The notes beneath the pieces were generated by a model. The model saw nothing but the letters and a program-made list of their open reading frames with translations. It was not told the origin of the DNA and did not search any database. A stretch of DNA of 64,000 nt from Enterococcus_D sp050529585 (lineage in GTDB: Bacteria; Bacillota; Bacilli; Lactobacillales; Enterococcaceae), in NCBI RefSeq assembly GCF_050529585.1, contig NZ_CP172882.1, positions 2,356,001-2,420,000 of the forward strand. The letters run 5' to 3'. Within the stretch, counting starts at the first letter, position 1. Each line of letters starts with the position of its first letter. Shown here one piece after another: positions 17,973-25,380 of this stretch. The position numbers and the translations under genes are program-made.

Positions 17973-18932
17973 CTACCCTTCGCTTTCCTTCGTTTTTTCC
18001 GCAATTCGTAGTTTCGCACTACGAGAACGATTATTTTCATCTACCTCTTCATCAGATGGCAGGATTGGTTTTCTAGTCACCAACTTCAAAGTTGGTTGAA
18101 ATTCTTCAGGTATGACCGGCAATCCTGGCGGCATATCTTTCGGACTACTGTATTCTTTGAACATCGATTTGACAATACGATCTTCTAAAGAGTGAAAAGT
18201 GATCACGCTGATACGTCCATTTTTTGCCAAAAGCGCAATTGCTTGTTCTAGCGACTCTTCGATCACACCCAGCTCATCATTGACAGCTATCCGTATGGCT
18301 TGGAAAACCCGTTTTGCTGGATGTCCGCCCTTTCTTCTGGCTGGTGCAGGAATCGCCGTTTTAATGATATCTACTAGTTCTCCTGTAGTCTTGATCGGAC
18401 GCTCATCACGTACTCGTTCAATTTCACGGGCGATTTGTTTCGAAAACTTCTCTTCTCCATAACGGAAAAATATTTTTACTAATTGATTGTATGAAAAGTC
18501 ATTTACCACATCATAGGCACTCAATGGTGCAGATTGGTCCATTCGCATGTCCAGAGGTGCATCTTGGTGATAACTAAATCCACGTTGCGCTTCATCTAAC
18601 TGTGGTGAAGACACACCTAGATCGTACAAAATACCATCGACTTTCGTTACACCTTGTTGGTTCAGTGCTTCTTTTAAAAAGCGAAAATTGCTTTTTATGA
18701 ATGTCACCATATTTTTTTCTATATAAGGTGCCAAGCGAACTTTGGCATGATCGATTGCTTTTTGATCTTGGTCAAAGGCATATAAATGACCTTGCTCAGA
18801 TAATTGCGATAAGAGATACTCGCTATGGCCAGCCCCACCTAATGTACAATCGACATAGATACCATCAGGACGTATATTCAGCCCGTCTACTGTCTCTTGA
18901 AGCATAACGGTGTAGTGTTTGAAATCTGCCAT
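17973..18932 (-). CDS. rsmH: 16S rRNA (cytosine1402-N4)-methyltransferase RsmH
   Basis: SAM-dependent enzyme that methylates N4 of C1402 in the decoding centre of 16S rRNA. The SAM-binding motif is DCTLGGAGHSEYLL near residue 28. Further family motifs are LYDLGVSSPQLDEAQRGFSY, PLDMRMD, and TFHSLEDRIVK with the closing NNRSRSAKLR. Length 319. It is the second gene of the dcw operon, 14 bp behind mraZ. The older name is mraW. Confidence 0.96.
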   Translation of the reverse strand: MADFKHYTVMLQETVDGLNIRPDGIYVDCTLGGAGHSEYLLSQLSEQGHLYAFDQDQKAIDHAKVRLAPYIEKNMVTFIKSNFRFLKEALNQQGVTKVDGILYDLGVSSPQLDEAQRGFSYHQDAPLDMRMDQSAPLSAYDVVNDFSYNQLVKIFFRYGEEKFSKQIAREIERVRDERPIKTTGELVDIIKTAIPAPARRKGGHPAKRVFQAIRIAVNDELGVIEESLEQAIALLAKNGRISVITFHSLEDRIVKSMFKEYSSPKDMPPGLPVIPEEFQPTLKLVTRKPILPSDEEVDENNRSRSAKLRIAEKTKESEG

Positions 18933-18946
18933 TTGTTTTCCTCTTC

Positions 18947-19378
18947 CTATAAGCCAAAATCAATCATTGTTTCAGCAATTTCATCAAAATTTTCTTCAGC
19001 TTCAACGGTAAATGCTTGCCAACGGGTTTCATCCCAAATCTCGATTCGATTCGCTACGCCAATGATCACACAACTTTTTGTTAAAGCAGCATGCTCTCTT
19101 AACGCAACTGGGATATTGATTCTTCCCTGCTTGTCTACTTCACATTCTGTAGCAGCTGAATAGAAGAAGCGGACAAAAGTCCGTGCATCTTTTTTGGCAA
19201 GTGGCATTTCGTTCAACTTTTCTTCAAGTGTTTCCCATTCGGATAGAGGATAGCCAAATAAGCAGCCATCTAGCCCTCTTGTGACAACGAATTTTTCTCC
19301 AAGTTTATCCCGGAGTTTTGAAGGGACGATTAGTCGGCCTTTTGTATCGATCGCATGTTGATATTCACCCATAAACAT
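18947..19378 (-). CDS. mraZ: Transcriptional regulator MraZ
   Basis: AbrB/SpoVT-like DNA-binding protein that controls its own dcw operon. Two tandem MraZ domains are seen (GEYQHAIDTKGRLIVPSKLRDKL and CEVDKQGRINIPVALREHA). The ATG at 19378 gives 143 residues, the standard family length; a TTG six bases upstream is less likely. Three GTGG repeats spaced by 10 bp lie just upstream and match known MraZ targets, so autoregulation is expected. Confidence 0.96.
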   Translation of the reverse strand: MFMGEYQHAIDTKGRLIVPSKLRDKLGEKFVVTRGLDGCLFGYPLSEWETLEEKLNEMPLAKKDARTFVRFFYSAATECEVDKQGRINIPVALREHAALTKSCVIIGVANRIEIWDETRWQAFTVEAEENFDEIAETMIDFGL

Positions 19379-19408
19379 CGACAAAAACCCCCAATCACCA
19401 CTTGATAT

Positions 19409-19442
19409 TCACAGTCTACCACAATCCCCCACTTTCTACCAC
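19409..19442 (-). promoter_or_regulatory. MraZ-binding repeats upstream of mraZ
   Basis: On the minus strand GTGG begins at 19442, 19432 and 19422, exactly 10 bp apart, with a partial GTGA at 19412. Direct repeats of this kind, one per helical turn, are the established MraZ operator. Distance to the mraZ start is about 40-60 bp. Confidence 0.85.
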
Positions 19443-19511
19443 AAATTCTACGAAATTTGAAAGGGAAGTTCTTTGACTATTCTTTACCAAATGCACAATT
19501 GCGGGTCTGAC

Positions 19512-19544
19512 GTCTTTTAAAAGTCTTTAAAAAAACTTTAAAGC
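19512..19544. promoter_or_regulatory. CTTT-AAA direct repeats, 11-bp spacing, upstream of mraZ
   Basis: Three copies of CTTT(T)AAA start at 19514, 19525 and 19536, exactly 11 bp apart. The 16-mer TAAAAGTCTTTAAAAA at 19518-19533 recurs identically at 52519-52534 upstream of DUF1146-murA. Direct repeats with 11-bp spacing are typical of OmpR/PhoB-family response regulators. The regulator is not identified. Confidence 0.5.
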
Positions 19545-19573
19545 AAAAAATGAAGATTACTGACAAACTTGAT

Positions 19574-19942
19574 TTACAAAAAATGAATGATATTCAAAAT
19601 GACCAATACAATATGGAAGACGATCGTAAACAAAAAAATACTTCTCCAATACATCTTGGCATATCGTCCATATTCAATTTCTTGATAATAATAAGCTTGA
19701 AAAACCGCCAGTAGAATACCCAACAAAAATATCGATAGAAGATAATAAAGCGTAATTGCTTGATCAAAGGTATATGTTGATAATTGATGAATCCCAATAA
19801 TCAAAAAAGGAACTGCGACATCTGGTGCCTTGATGTGAAATCGTTCGTTTAAAGAAAGCGTCGATACCAAAAAACGGCAAGCAAGATACACGATGGCTGG
19901 ATAGATATACCAAAACAAAACAATTGGATTAAACGATGACAT
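19574..19942 (-). CDS. DUF3397 family membrane protein
   Basis: A 122-residue hydrophobic protein with about four predicted membrane helices (for example IVLFWYIYPAIVYLACRFLV and LYYLLSIFLLGILLAVFQAYY). DUF3397 proteins are regularly found just before mraZ in Lactobacillales, which matches this place. Function unknown. The ATG at 19942 (MSSFNPIVLF) has AAAGGA 8 bp upstream and is preferred over a start seven codons earlier. It is separated from mraZ by about 195 bp holding the MraZ operator and the 11-bp repeats. Confidence 0.75.
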   Translation of the reverse strand: MSSFNPIVLFWYIYPAIVYLACRFLVSTLSLNERFHIKAPDVAVPFLIIGIHQLSTYTFDQAITLYYLLSIFLLGILLAVFQAYYYQEIEYGRYAKMYWRSIFLFTIVFHIVLVILNIIHFL

Positions 19943-20217
19943 ACAAAAAATCCTTTCTAACAACTAGTGTCACTATACTTTATTTACTTTACAACCTTAT
20001 TGCAGTTTTTTTAAAAATGTATGGACAAATAAGTCAGACATGACATTTTTTAGCCGTTCACTAGATGAAGCGGCTCATTTACATAAACAAGGAGTTTTCT
20101 CTTTATATTAAAGCAGAAGGAAAGCACTTCAACAAGCGTATCTTGTCATTCTCTCGGTAATTTTGCTGTTTGGTTGATTTTTTATTAATTTCTACCGCCT
20201 TTATCTTGAGTTATCGC
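19943..20217. other. Intergenic stretch without a supported gene
   Basis: About 275 bases between the divergent DUF3397 and DUF4044 genes. I see no RNA gene or terminator. A 61-codon plus-strand frame at 20065-20247 is broken by one stop and has no RBS. Confidence 0.5.
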
Positions 20218-20245
20218 TTGATTGAAGGTACACTGTCACTAGAAT
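20218..20245 (+). promoter_or_regulatory. Promoter of the DUF4044 gene
   Basis: TTGATT (20218-20223) and TAGAAT (20240-20245) with a 16-bp spacer, 22 bp upstream of the start codon. The positions fit a sigma-A promoter. Confidence 0.6.
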
Positions 20246-20267
20246 AACTCTTGAAGGTGGATTTAAA

Positions 20268-20387
20268 ATGAACGAGAAAAAACCAAAAAGCACATTTGCT
20301 AAGGTCACACAGGTTGTCATTTGGACAATGTTGATTCTAACAGTCGGTTCAATTTTCTTAGCCGCATATACTAGTATCATGGGTTAA
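20268..20387 (+). CDS. DUF4044 family mini-protein (39 aa)
   Basis: A 39-residue protein: a lysine-rich start (MNEKKPKSTFAKVTQ) followed by one hydrophobic helix (VVIWTMLILTVGSIFLAAYTSIMG). This pattern matches the DUF4044 family of small Firmicutes membrane proteins near the mraZ region. Function unknown. The RBS AAGGTGG lies 8 bp before the ATG, a promoter is visible upstream, and a strong terminator follows directly, so it is a monocistronic gene. Confidence 0.8.
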   Translation: MNEKKPKSTFAKVTQVVIWTMLILTVGSIFLAAYTSIMG

Positions 20388-20430
20388 AAAAATCCTCCCA
20401 CAGGTCGATCGATCTGTGGGAGGATTTTTT
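20387..20430. terminator. Bidirectional terminator between the DUF4044 gene and cls
   Basis: A long, nearly perfect inverted repeat (AAATCCTCCCACAG...CTGTGGGAGGATTT) with A-runs on one side and T-runs on the other. It can stop both convergent transcripts. Confidence 0.92.
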
Positions 20431-21875
20431 TATAATAATGGCGAAATCAATCGTGCCAGGCCTTCTTTGATTTTGATTCGCATCGAGCGATTTTGGTAGT
20501 TTTCAATCGTCAACGCTTTTGAATCAGCTGAATCACGTAAAAACGCCGATTTGGCTTTTGTGGCGGTTTCTACATCGTAAATGATCGTATTGACTTCAAA
20601 GTCAAGTCTGAAGGAACGCACATCGATATTGGCAGAACCAATCGATACGACACCACTATCAATGATCATCGTTTTGGCATGCATAAAGCCTTTTTCGTAA
20701 GTTTCGATCACAGCACCAAATTGCAGCAATTCCGCTGCAAATGAATACGTCGCCCAATAAACAAAAGGATGATCTGGTTTATTGGGAATTTGAATATGGA
20801 CTTTGACGCCTGATATCAATGCAAGTTTCAATGCATTGTGGATGGATTCATCTGGAATATAATAAGGCGTTTGGATCATGATCTCTTTTTTTGCCAGATT
20901 GATCATTTTCAGATAAGTCATTTTGATCTCTTCACGTTCTGTATCAGGTCCACTCGTCACTACTTGTGCAGCAACTGTACCCGTGGTATGAACAGCAGGA
21001 AACAATGATTCCTCATATTTGATTTCTAACTTATGCTGAGAATTCCAGTCCATCAAAAATCGATTCTGTAACGAATAGACAGCTGGCCCTACGATACGCA
21101 AGTGATTATCTCGCCAATAACCAAACTTCTTGACACCTCCGAGATATTCATCACCCACATTAAAACCGCCTGTATAACCAATTCGCCCATCGATCACTAC
21201 GATTTTACGATGGTTGCGGTAATTGATCCTTGGATTGATGTAAGGAACGAACAGTGGGAAAAAGAAAGAAACTTGACCACCATGTATCCGCAACTCTTCA
21301 AAAAATTTCAGCGAAACACTAGAACTGCCCCAAGCATCCAATAAGACCCGTACTTTTACACCCCGCTTAGCTGCCTTTATCAACGCTTGTTTGATTTCTT
21401 TTCCCAGATCATCACTGCGATAAATATAATATTCCATGTGGATATGTTCTTGCGCTTGATCAATGTCTGCAATCAATGCATCGAATTTTTCTCTTCCATC
21501 TGTGTATAACGTAAGTTGATTACTTGTCGTGTACAACGATTGACCAAAAATCGTCAATAAATAGACCAATTGTTTGACCTCAACTTGATCGGTCGGAGGA
21601 TGTGGAAAGAGCTGGCGTTTAAGGGCTTGCTTTTGTTCCGCCAGTTCAACATTCAAGCCTACATTCGCTTGAGCGCGCATATCGAAAATTTTTTCTTTAG
21701 AGATACCTCTTCCGAGGAAAACATATAAAACAAAGCCCACGATCGGTACAAACATCAATACCAAAAGCCATGCCCATGTTTGGGCTGTTTGTTTGCGTTC
21801 TCTGAAAATAATAATGGCTGATAATAATAAATTGACTATAAAAAGAATCGTGACTAAATGATTCATATCAAACAT
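20430..21875 (-). CDS. cls: Cardiolipin synthase
   Basis: Phospholipase-D-superfamily membrane enzyme that condenses two phosphatidylglycerol molecules to cardiolipin. Two N-terminal membrane helices cover about residues 5-55. Two HKD motifs are present: HRKIVVIDGRIGYTGG and HAKTMIIDSGVVSIGSAN. Length 481 is standard. The RBS GGGGGA lies 5 bp before the ATG. About 110 bp upstream is the array of 87-bp repeats, so the cls promoter must lie in that gap or inside the array. In enterococci cls changes can affect daptomycin response; no mutation claim is made here. Confidence 0.95.
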   Translation of the reverse strand: MFDMNHLVTILFIVNLLLSAIIIFRERKQTAQTWAWLLVLMFVPIVGFVLYVFLGRGISKEKIFDMRAQANVGLNVELAEQKQALKRQLFPHPPTDQVEVKQLVYLLTIFGQSLYTTSNQLTLYTDGREKFDALIADIDQAQEHIHMEYYIYRSDDLGKEIKQALIKAAKRGVKVRVLLDAWGSSSVSLKFFEELRIHGGQVSFFFPLFVPYINPRINYRNHRKIVVIDGRIGYTGGFNVGDEYLGGVKKFGYWRDNHLRIVGPAVYSLQNRFLMDWNSQHKLEIKYEESLFPAVHTTGTVAAQVVTSGPDTEREEIKMTYLKMINLAKKEIMIQTPYYIPDESIHNALKLALISGVKVHIQIPNKPDHPFVYWATYSFAAELLQFGAVIETYEKGFMHAKTMIIDSGVVSIGSANIDVRSFRLDFEVNTIIYDVETATKAKSAFLRDSADSKALTIENYQNRSMRIKIKEGLARLISPLL

Positions 21876-21988
21876 GCATTTCCCCCATCCTTCCTCTCAT
21901 CAAGCATATCTAAGACAAAGCGCAATGTAAAGAAGCACTTCACTAAAACCAAAGAAACTATCCATGATTCCAGTGGATCTGTTTAAGC

Positions 21989-22477
21989 GACTACGTTCCC
22001 TTCGGTCACCTAGTACTGTTCATCATCTACTCGTCTGCACTTCGTTACGCCTACAGTCTCTTCTAAGCGAATTCCGCTAAGAAGGACTTGCATGCCTTGC
22101 TTTGCAAGTCAATCGTAGTGATTCGGGGGTACGGTGACTACGTTCCCTTCGGTCACCTAGTACTGTTCATCATCTACTCTGCCTTGCTTTGCAAGTCAAT
22201 CGTAGTGATTCGAGGGTACGGTGACTACGTTCCCTTCGGTCACCTAGTACTGTTCATCATCTACTCTGCCTTGCTTTGCAAGTCAATCGTAGTGATTCGA
22301 GGGTACGGTGACTACGTTCCCTTCGGTCACCTAGTACTGTTCATCATCTACTCTGCCTTGCTTTGCAAGTCAATCGTAGTGATTCGAGGGTACGGTGACT
22401 ACGTTCCCTTCGGTCACCTAGTACTGTTCATCATCTACTCTGCCTTGCTTTGCAAGTCAATCGTAGTGATTCACAGC
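21989..22477. repeat. Tandem repeat array, five units, between ftsX and cls
   Basis: Units begin at 21989 (147 bp, long form with the 60-bp insert), 22136, 22223, 22310 and 22397. The spacing of the short units is exactly 87 bp, and the three internal copies look identical by eye. The last unit ends in GATTCACAGC, directly against the T-tract of the ftsX terminator, just as at 4254-4629. A plus-strand frame starting at ATG 22088 stays open because 87 is 29 codons. No variable spacers, so it is not a CRISPR. No transposase and no clear target duplication. Confidence 0.95.
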
Positions 22478-22509
22478 AAAAAAAGCCGATTCTATATGAA
22501 TCGGCTTTT
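22478..22509 (-). terminator. ftsX terminator
   Basis: Perfect 12-bp arms (22481-22492 and 22498-22509), 5-nt loop, T-tract on the minus strand, 5 bp beyond the ftsX stop codon. The repeat array starts right after the T-tract. Confidence 0.92.
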
Positions 22510-22514
22510 CGCTA

Positions 22515-23399
22515 TTATACTTTTAAGAAACGACGCATGGATAGGACGGATCCTAACGAACCAATCACAATACCAATCAACGCCATCACGCCACAAACTT
22601 GCAACAAGAAGGTGTGTGGTGCAATCAAACTATAATTAGACCGCAACAATGAAGGGTTGACCAATGCATAGACTTGGTGATAGCCAAAGTACATGATCGC
22701 AATTGGTACGATCGATCCTAGCAGCCCGATCCAACCACCTTCTAAGAAGAACGGCCAACGGATATACCCATTTTTTGCACCAACCAGGCGCATGATTTGG
22801 ATTTCTCTTTGACGAGAAAGAATCGTGATTCGAATCGTATTCGAAATCAAGAACATTGCTACAAAAATCAAGAGAACGGCTGCTGCCAAGCCCCATGTCC
22901 GAACAGCTGCTGATAGTGAAAAGATTCTATCTGAAGAATCGCCACCATAGTCTGCTTTAAAGACATTTGCCAAATCTCCAGCTTGATCTGCAATATCTTT
23001 CGTATATTCCGGATCCGTGGCACTGACGACATAGACATTGTATAAAGGATTACTATCTCCCTCAAACAAGTTCCAAGAATCGCCCATCGCATCTTGGATT
23101 TTCTTCAACTCATCGTCACGACTTGAAAAGTGAACTTCTGATACATTCGGTAAATCTTTTAACTGTTGTTCCAAAGCATCCATATCCTCTTGCTCGGTAC
23201 CAATATCAACAAAGACCGAGACATCGACGTTTTCTCGAATATCCTCAGCTAATTTCGTGGCATTTAAAATGACACCTAGAAAAATACCCACCAATGTCAA
23301 TGTGATCGTTACCGCACTGAGCGAGGCAATGGTCATCCAACCATTACGTTTTAAACTTTTGATACTCTCAAGGAGATGACGGAAAAAAGTTCTAATCAT
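22515..23399 (-). CDS. ftsX: Cell-division ABC transporter permease-like protein FtsX
   Basis: Integral membrane partner of FtsE; the complex activates a peptidoglycan hydrolase at the division site. From the ATG at 23399 it has 294 residues: one N-terminal helix (MTIASLSAVTITLTLVGIFLG), an extracellular loop of about 130 residues, and three more helices (AAAVLLIFVAMFLIS, WIGLLGSIVPIAIMYFGY, LLQVCGVMALIGIVIG). The start overlaps the ftsE stop by 8 bp; an ATG nine bases earlier is possible but too close to the RBS. Confidence 0.94.
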   Translation of the reverse strand: MIRTFFRHLLESIKSLKRNGWMTIASLSAVTITLTLVGIFLGVILNATKLAEDIRENVDVSVFVDIGTEQEDMDALEQQLKDLPNVSEVHFSSRDDELKKIQDAMGDSWNLFEGDSNPLYNVYVVSATDPEYTKDIADQAGDLANVFKADYGGDSSDRIFSLSAAVRTWGLAAAVLLIFVAMFLISNTIRITILSRQREIQIMRLVGAKNGYIRWPFFLEGGWIGLLGSIVPIAIMYFGYHQVYALVNPSLLRSNYSLIAPHTFLLQVCGVMALIGIVIGSLGSVLSMRRFLKV

Positions 23400-24078
23400 C
23401 GTAGCCATATTCTCCTTCCGCTTGGTCGCGAATAATGCGTCCATTTTCAATTGCAATTACGCGGTGACGAATCGTATTTACGATCGTACTATTATGCGTT
23501 GCCATCACAACAGTTGTCCCCTGCGCATTGATCCGATCTAACAACTTCATGATCTCCCATGAATTTTCAGGATCTAAGTTTCCAGTTGGTTCGTCAGCAA
23601 TCAAGACTTTCGGTGTATTCACAATTGCACGAGCAATCGATACCCGTTGCTGCTCCCCACCAGATAATTCACTAGGGAACACCCGAACTTTGTGTTTCAA
23701 CCCAACTAAATCAAGTACTTCCATTACCCGTTTTTTGACATCTCGCGGCTTACGTCCGATAACTTGCATAGCATAGGCAACATTTTCAAAGACTGTTTTG
23801 CGGGGCAATAATTTATAATCTTGGAAAACTACGCCAATTTCACGACGCATCAATGGAATCTCACGACTTTTCATGCCGACTAAATCATAGCCTGCGACAT
23901 TCAATACACCTTTAGTTGCTTTTTCTTCTCGATACATCAATTTAATAAAGGTAGATTTACCTGCGCCAGAAGGGCCGACGACATAAACAAATTCTCCTTG
24001 ATCAATCGAAATCGATAGGTTGCGGATAGCAGTCGTACCATTAGAGTACTTCTTCATTATGTCTTTCATTTCAATCAT
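23392..24078 (-). CDS. ftsE: Cell-division ATP-binding protein FtsE
   Basis: ABC-type ATPase that drives FtsX. Walker A is GPSGAGKST, the signature is LSGGEQQRV, Walker B is VLIADEPTGNLD, and the H-loop is MATHNS. Length 228 from the ATG at 24078, which has GGAGAG 8 bp upstream; a start seven codons earlier lacks an RBS. It overlaps ftsX and follows prfB by about 115 bp. Confidence 0.96.
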   Translation of the reverse strand: MIEMKDIMKKYSNGTTAIRNLSISIDQGEFVYVVGPSGAGKSTFIKLMYREEKATKGVLNVAGYDLVGMKSREIPLMRREIGVVFQDYKLLPRKTVFENVAYAMQVIGRKPRDVKKRVMEVLDLVGLKHKVRVFPSELSGGEQQRVSIARAIVNTPKVLIADEPTGNLDPENSWEIMKLLDRINAQGTTVVMATHNSTIVNTIRHRVIAIENGRIIRDQAEGEYGYDD

Positions 24079-24193
24079 ACAGCTATCTCTCCATCTCAAA
24101 AATTTTCATACTGGCTTATTATAGCATGAATATATTTCACATTGCTTGCAACAGATTACAATTGTATGTCAATCTGTTTAAGTGCCTGCAAGG

Positions 24194-25301
24194 TTATTTT
24201 TGGTTTAGTTTTAGCTTCAAAAAGGCATCGATAAATCCGTCAAGATCGCCATCCATTACCGCCTGTACATTTCCAGTCTCATAATTGGTGCGATGGTCTT
24301 TCACCATTGAATAAGGATGGAACACATAAGAACGGATTTGAGAGCCCCAGCCAATCTCCATTTGCTCTCCGCGCAACGCAGCGGCTTCTTGTTCTTTCTT
24401 TTCTACTTCTAACTGATAAAGCTTAGCCTTCAACATGCCCATCGCTTGCTCGCGGTTTTTCAATTGCGAACGTTGTGCTTGACTTGCCACTACAGTACCA
24501 GTTGGGATATGCGTGATACGGACAGCTGATTCTGTTTTATTGATGTGCTGACCACCAGCTCCGCTGGCTCGATAGGTATCGACTTTCAAGTCATCAGAAT
24601 TGATTTCAATATCGATATTGCCGTCTAATTCAGGCATAACATCTACAGAACAAAATGAAGTATGGCGACGTTTGGCTGAATCAAACGGTGAGATTCGTAC
24701 CAAACGATGTACCCCTTTTTCTGACTTCAAATAGCCATAGGCATTATGGCCTTTGATCAATAGCGTGACACTTTTGATCCCTGCTTCATCACCAGCTTGG
24801 TAGTCTAATGTTTCGACAGTATACCCATGCTGCTCACAAAACCGAGTATACATACGTAAGAGCATGCTGCCCCAATCTTGCGACTCGGTTCCACCAGCGC
24901 CAGGGTGCAATTCGATGATCGCATTATTGCGGTCATATGGTTCATCTAAAAGCATTGCCAACTCATAGGTCGCCATTTTGTCATTCAGCTTTTGCATCCG
25001 CTCAGCTAATTCACTTTCCATCTCTTCATCTGGTTCTTCTTGAATCATTTCCAGCATGACATCCAATTCTTCCAATTCTTCTGCCAGCTGATTGAATTGA
25101 TCATAGGTTTCTTTATTGGCATTATTGGCATTGATGACGATTTGCGCTTTTTCCGAATCATCCCAAAATGCAGGATCTGCCATTTGGTGCTCAGCTTCAG
25201 CAATGTCTTCTTCTAACTGATCTAAGTCAAAGAGACCCCCTAAAACTAGTTATTTTCTCATGCATGTCGTTTAATTGATTGCGGATATCTGCGATTTCCA
25301 T
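24194..25301 (-). CDS. prfB: Peptide chain release factor 2, with programmed +1 frameshift
   Basis: Recognises UGA and UAA stop codons and releases the finished peptide. The first 24 codons (25301 to 25230) end at an in-frame TGA at 25229-25227. The site AGGGGG TCT CTT TGA C is the classic autoregulatory frameshift: an internal Shine-Dalgarno before CTT TGA. After the +1 shift the frame continues DLDQLEEDIAEAEHQM and runs to 24194, for 368 residues. The GGQ motif is SGAGGQHINKTES and the codon-recognition tripeptide region is RISPFDSA. The RBS AAGGAA precedes the ATG at 25301. It follows secA. Confidence 0.97.
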
Positions 25302-25335
25302 TGATTTTCCTTCTTTCTTATAATTATACGTGAAA

Positions 25336-25366
25336 GTAGGCTGGACAAAAATTCCTGCCAGCCTAC
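25336..25366 (-). other. Hairpin between secA and prfB
   Basis: A 9-bp inverted repeat (GTAGGCTGG...CCAGCCTAC) lies 15 bp beyond the secA stop codon. It has no T-tract, so it is more likely an RNA-stability or processing hairpin than a full terminator. Confidence 0.45.
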
Positions 25367-25380
25367 CCAACTTCACATTC

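Noticed and set aside
20065..20247. Possible small plus-strand gene with one internal stop
   Set aside because: No RBS at the ATG, a TAA at 20158-20160 splits it, and the end overlaps the promoter of the DUF4044 gene; no family resemblance.
22093..22477. Regular repeats that might be a CRISPR array
   Set aside because: The whole 87-bp unit repeats without variable spacers and there are no cas genes nearby.
24194..25183. prfB as a gene starting at an internal ATG, or as a frameshifted pseudogene
   Set aside because: The upstream 24 codons plus the conserved shift site explain the break as programmed frameshifting.
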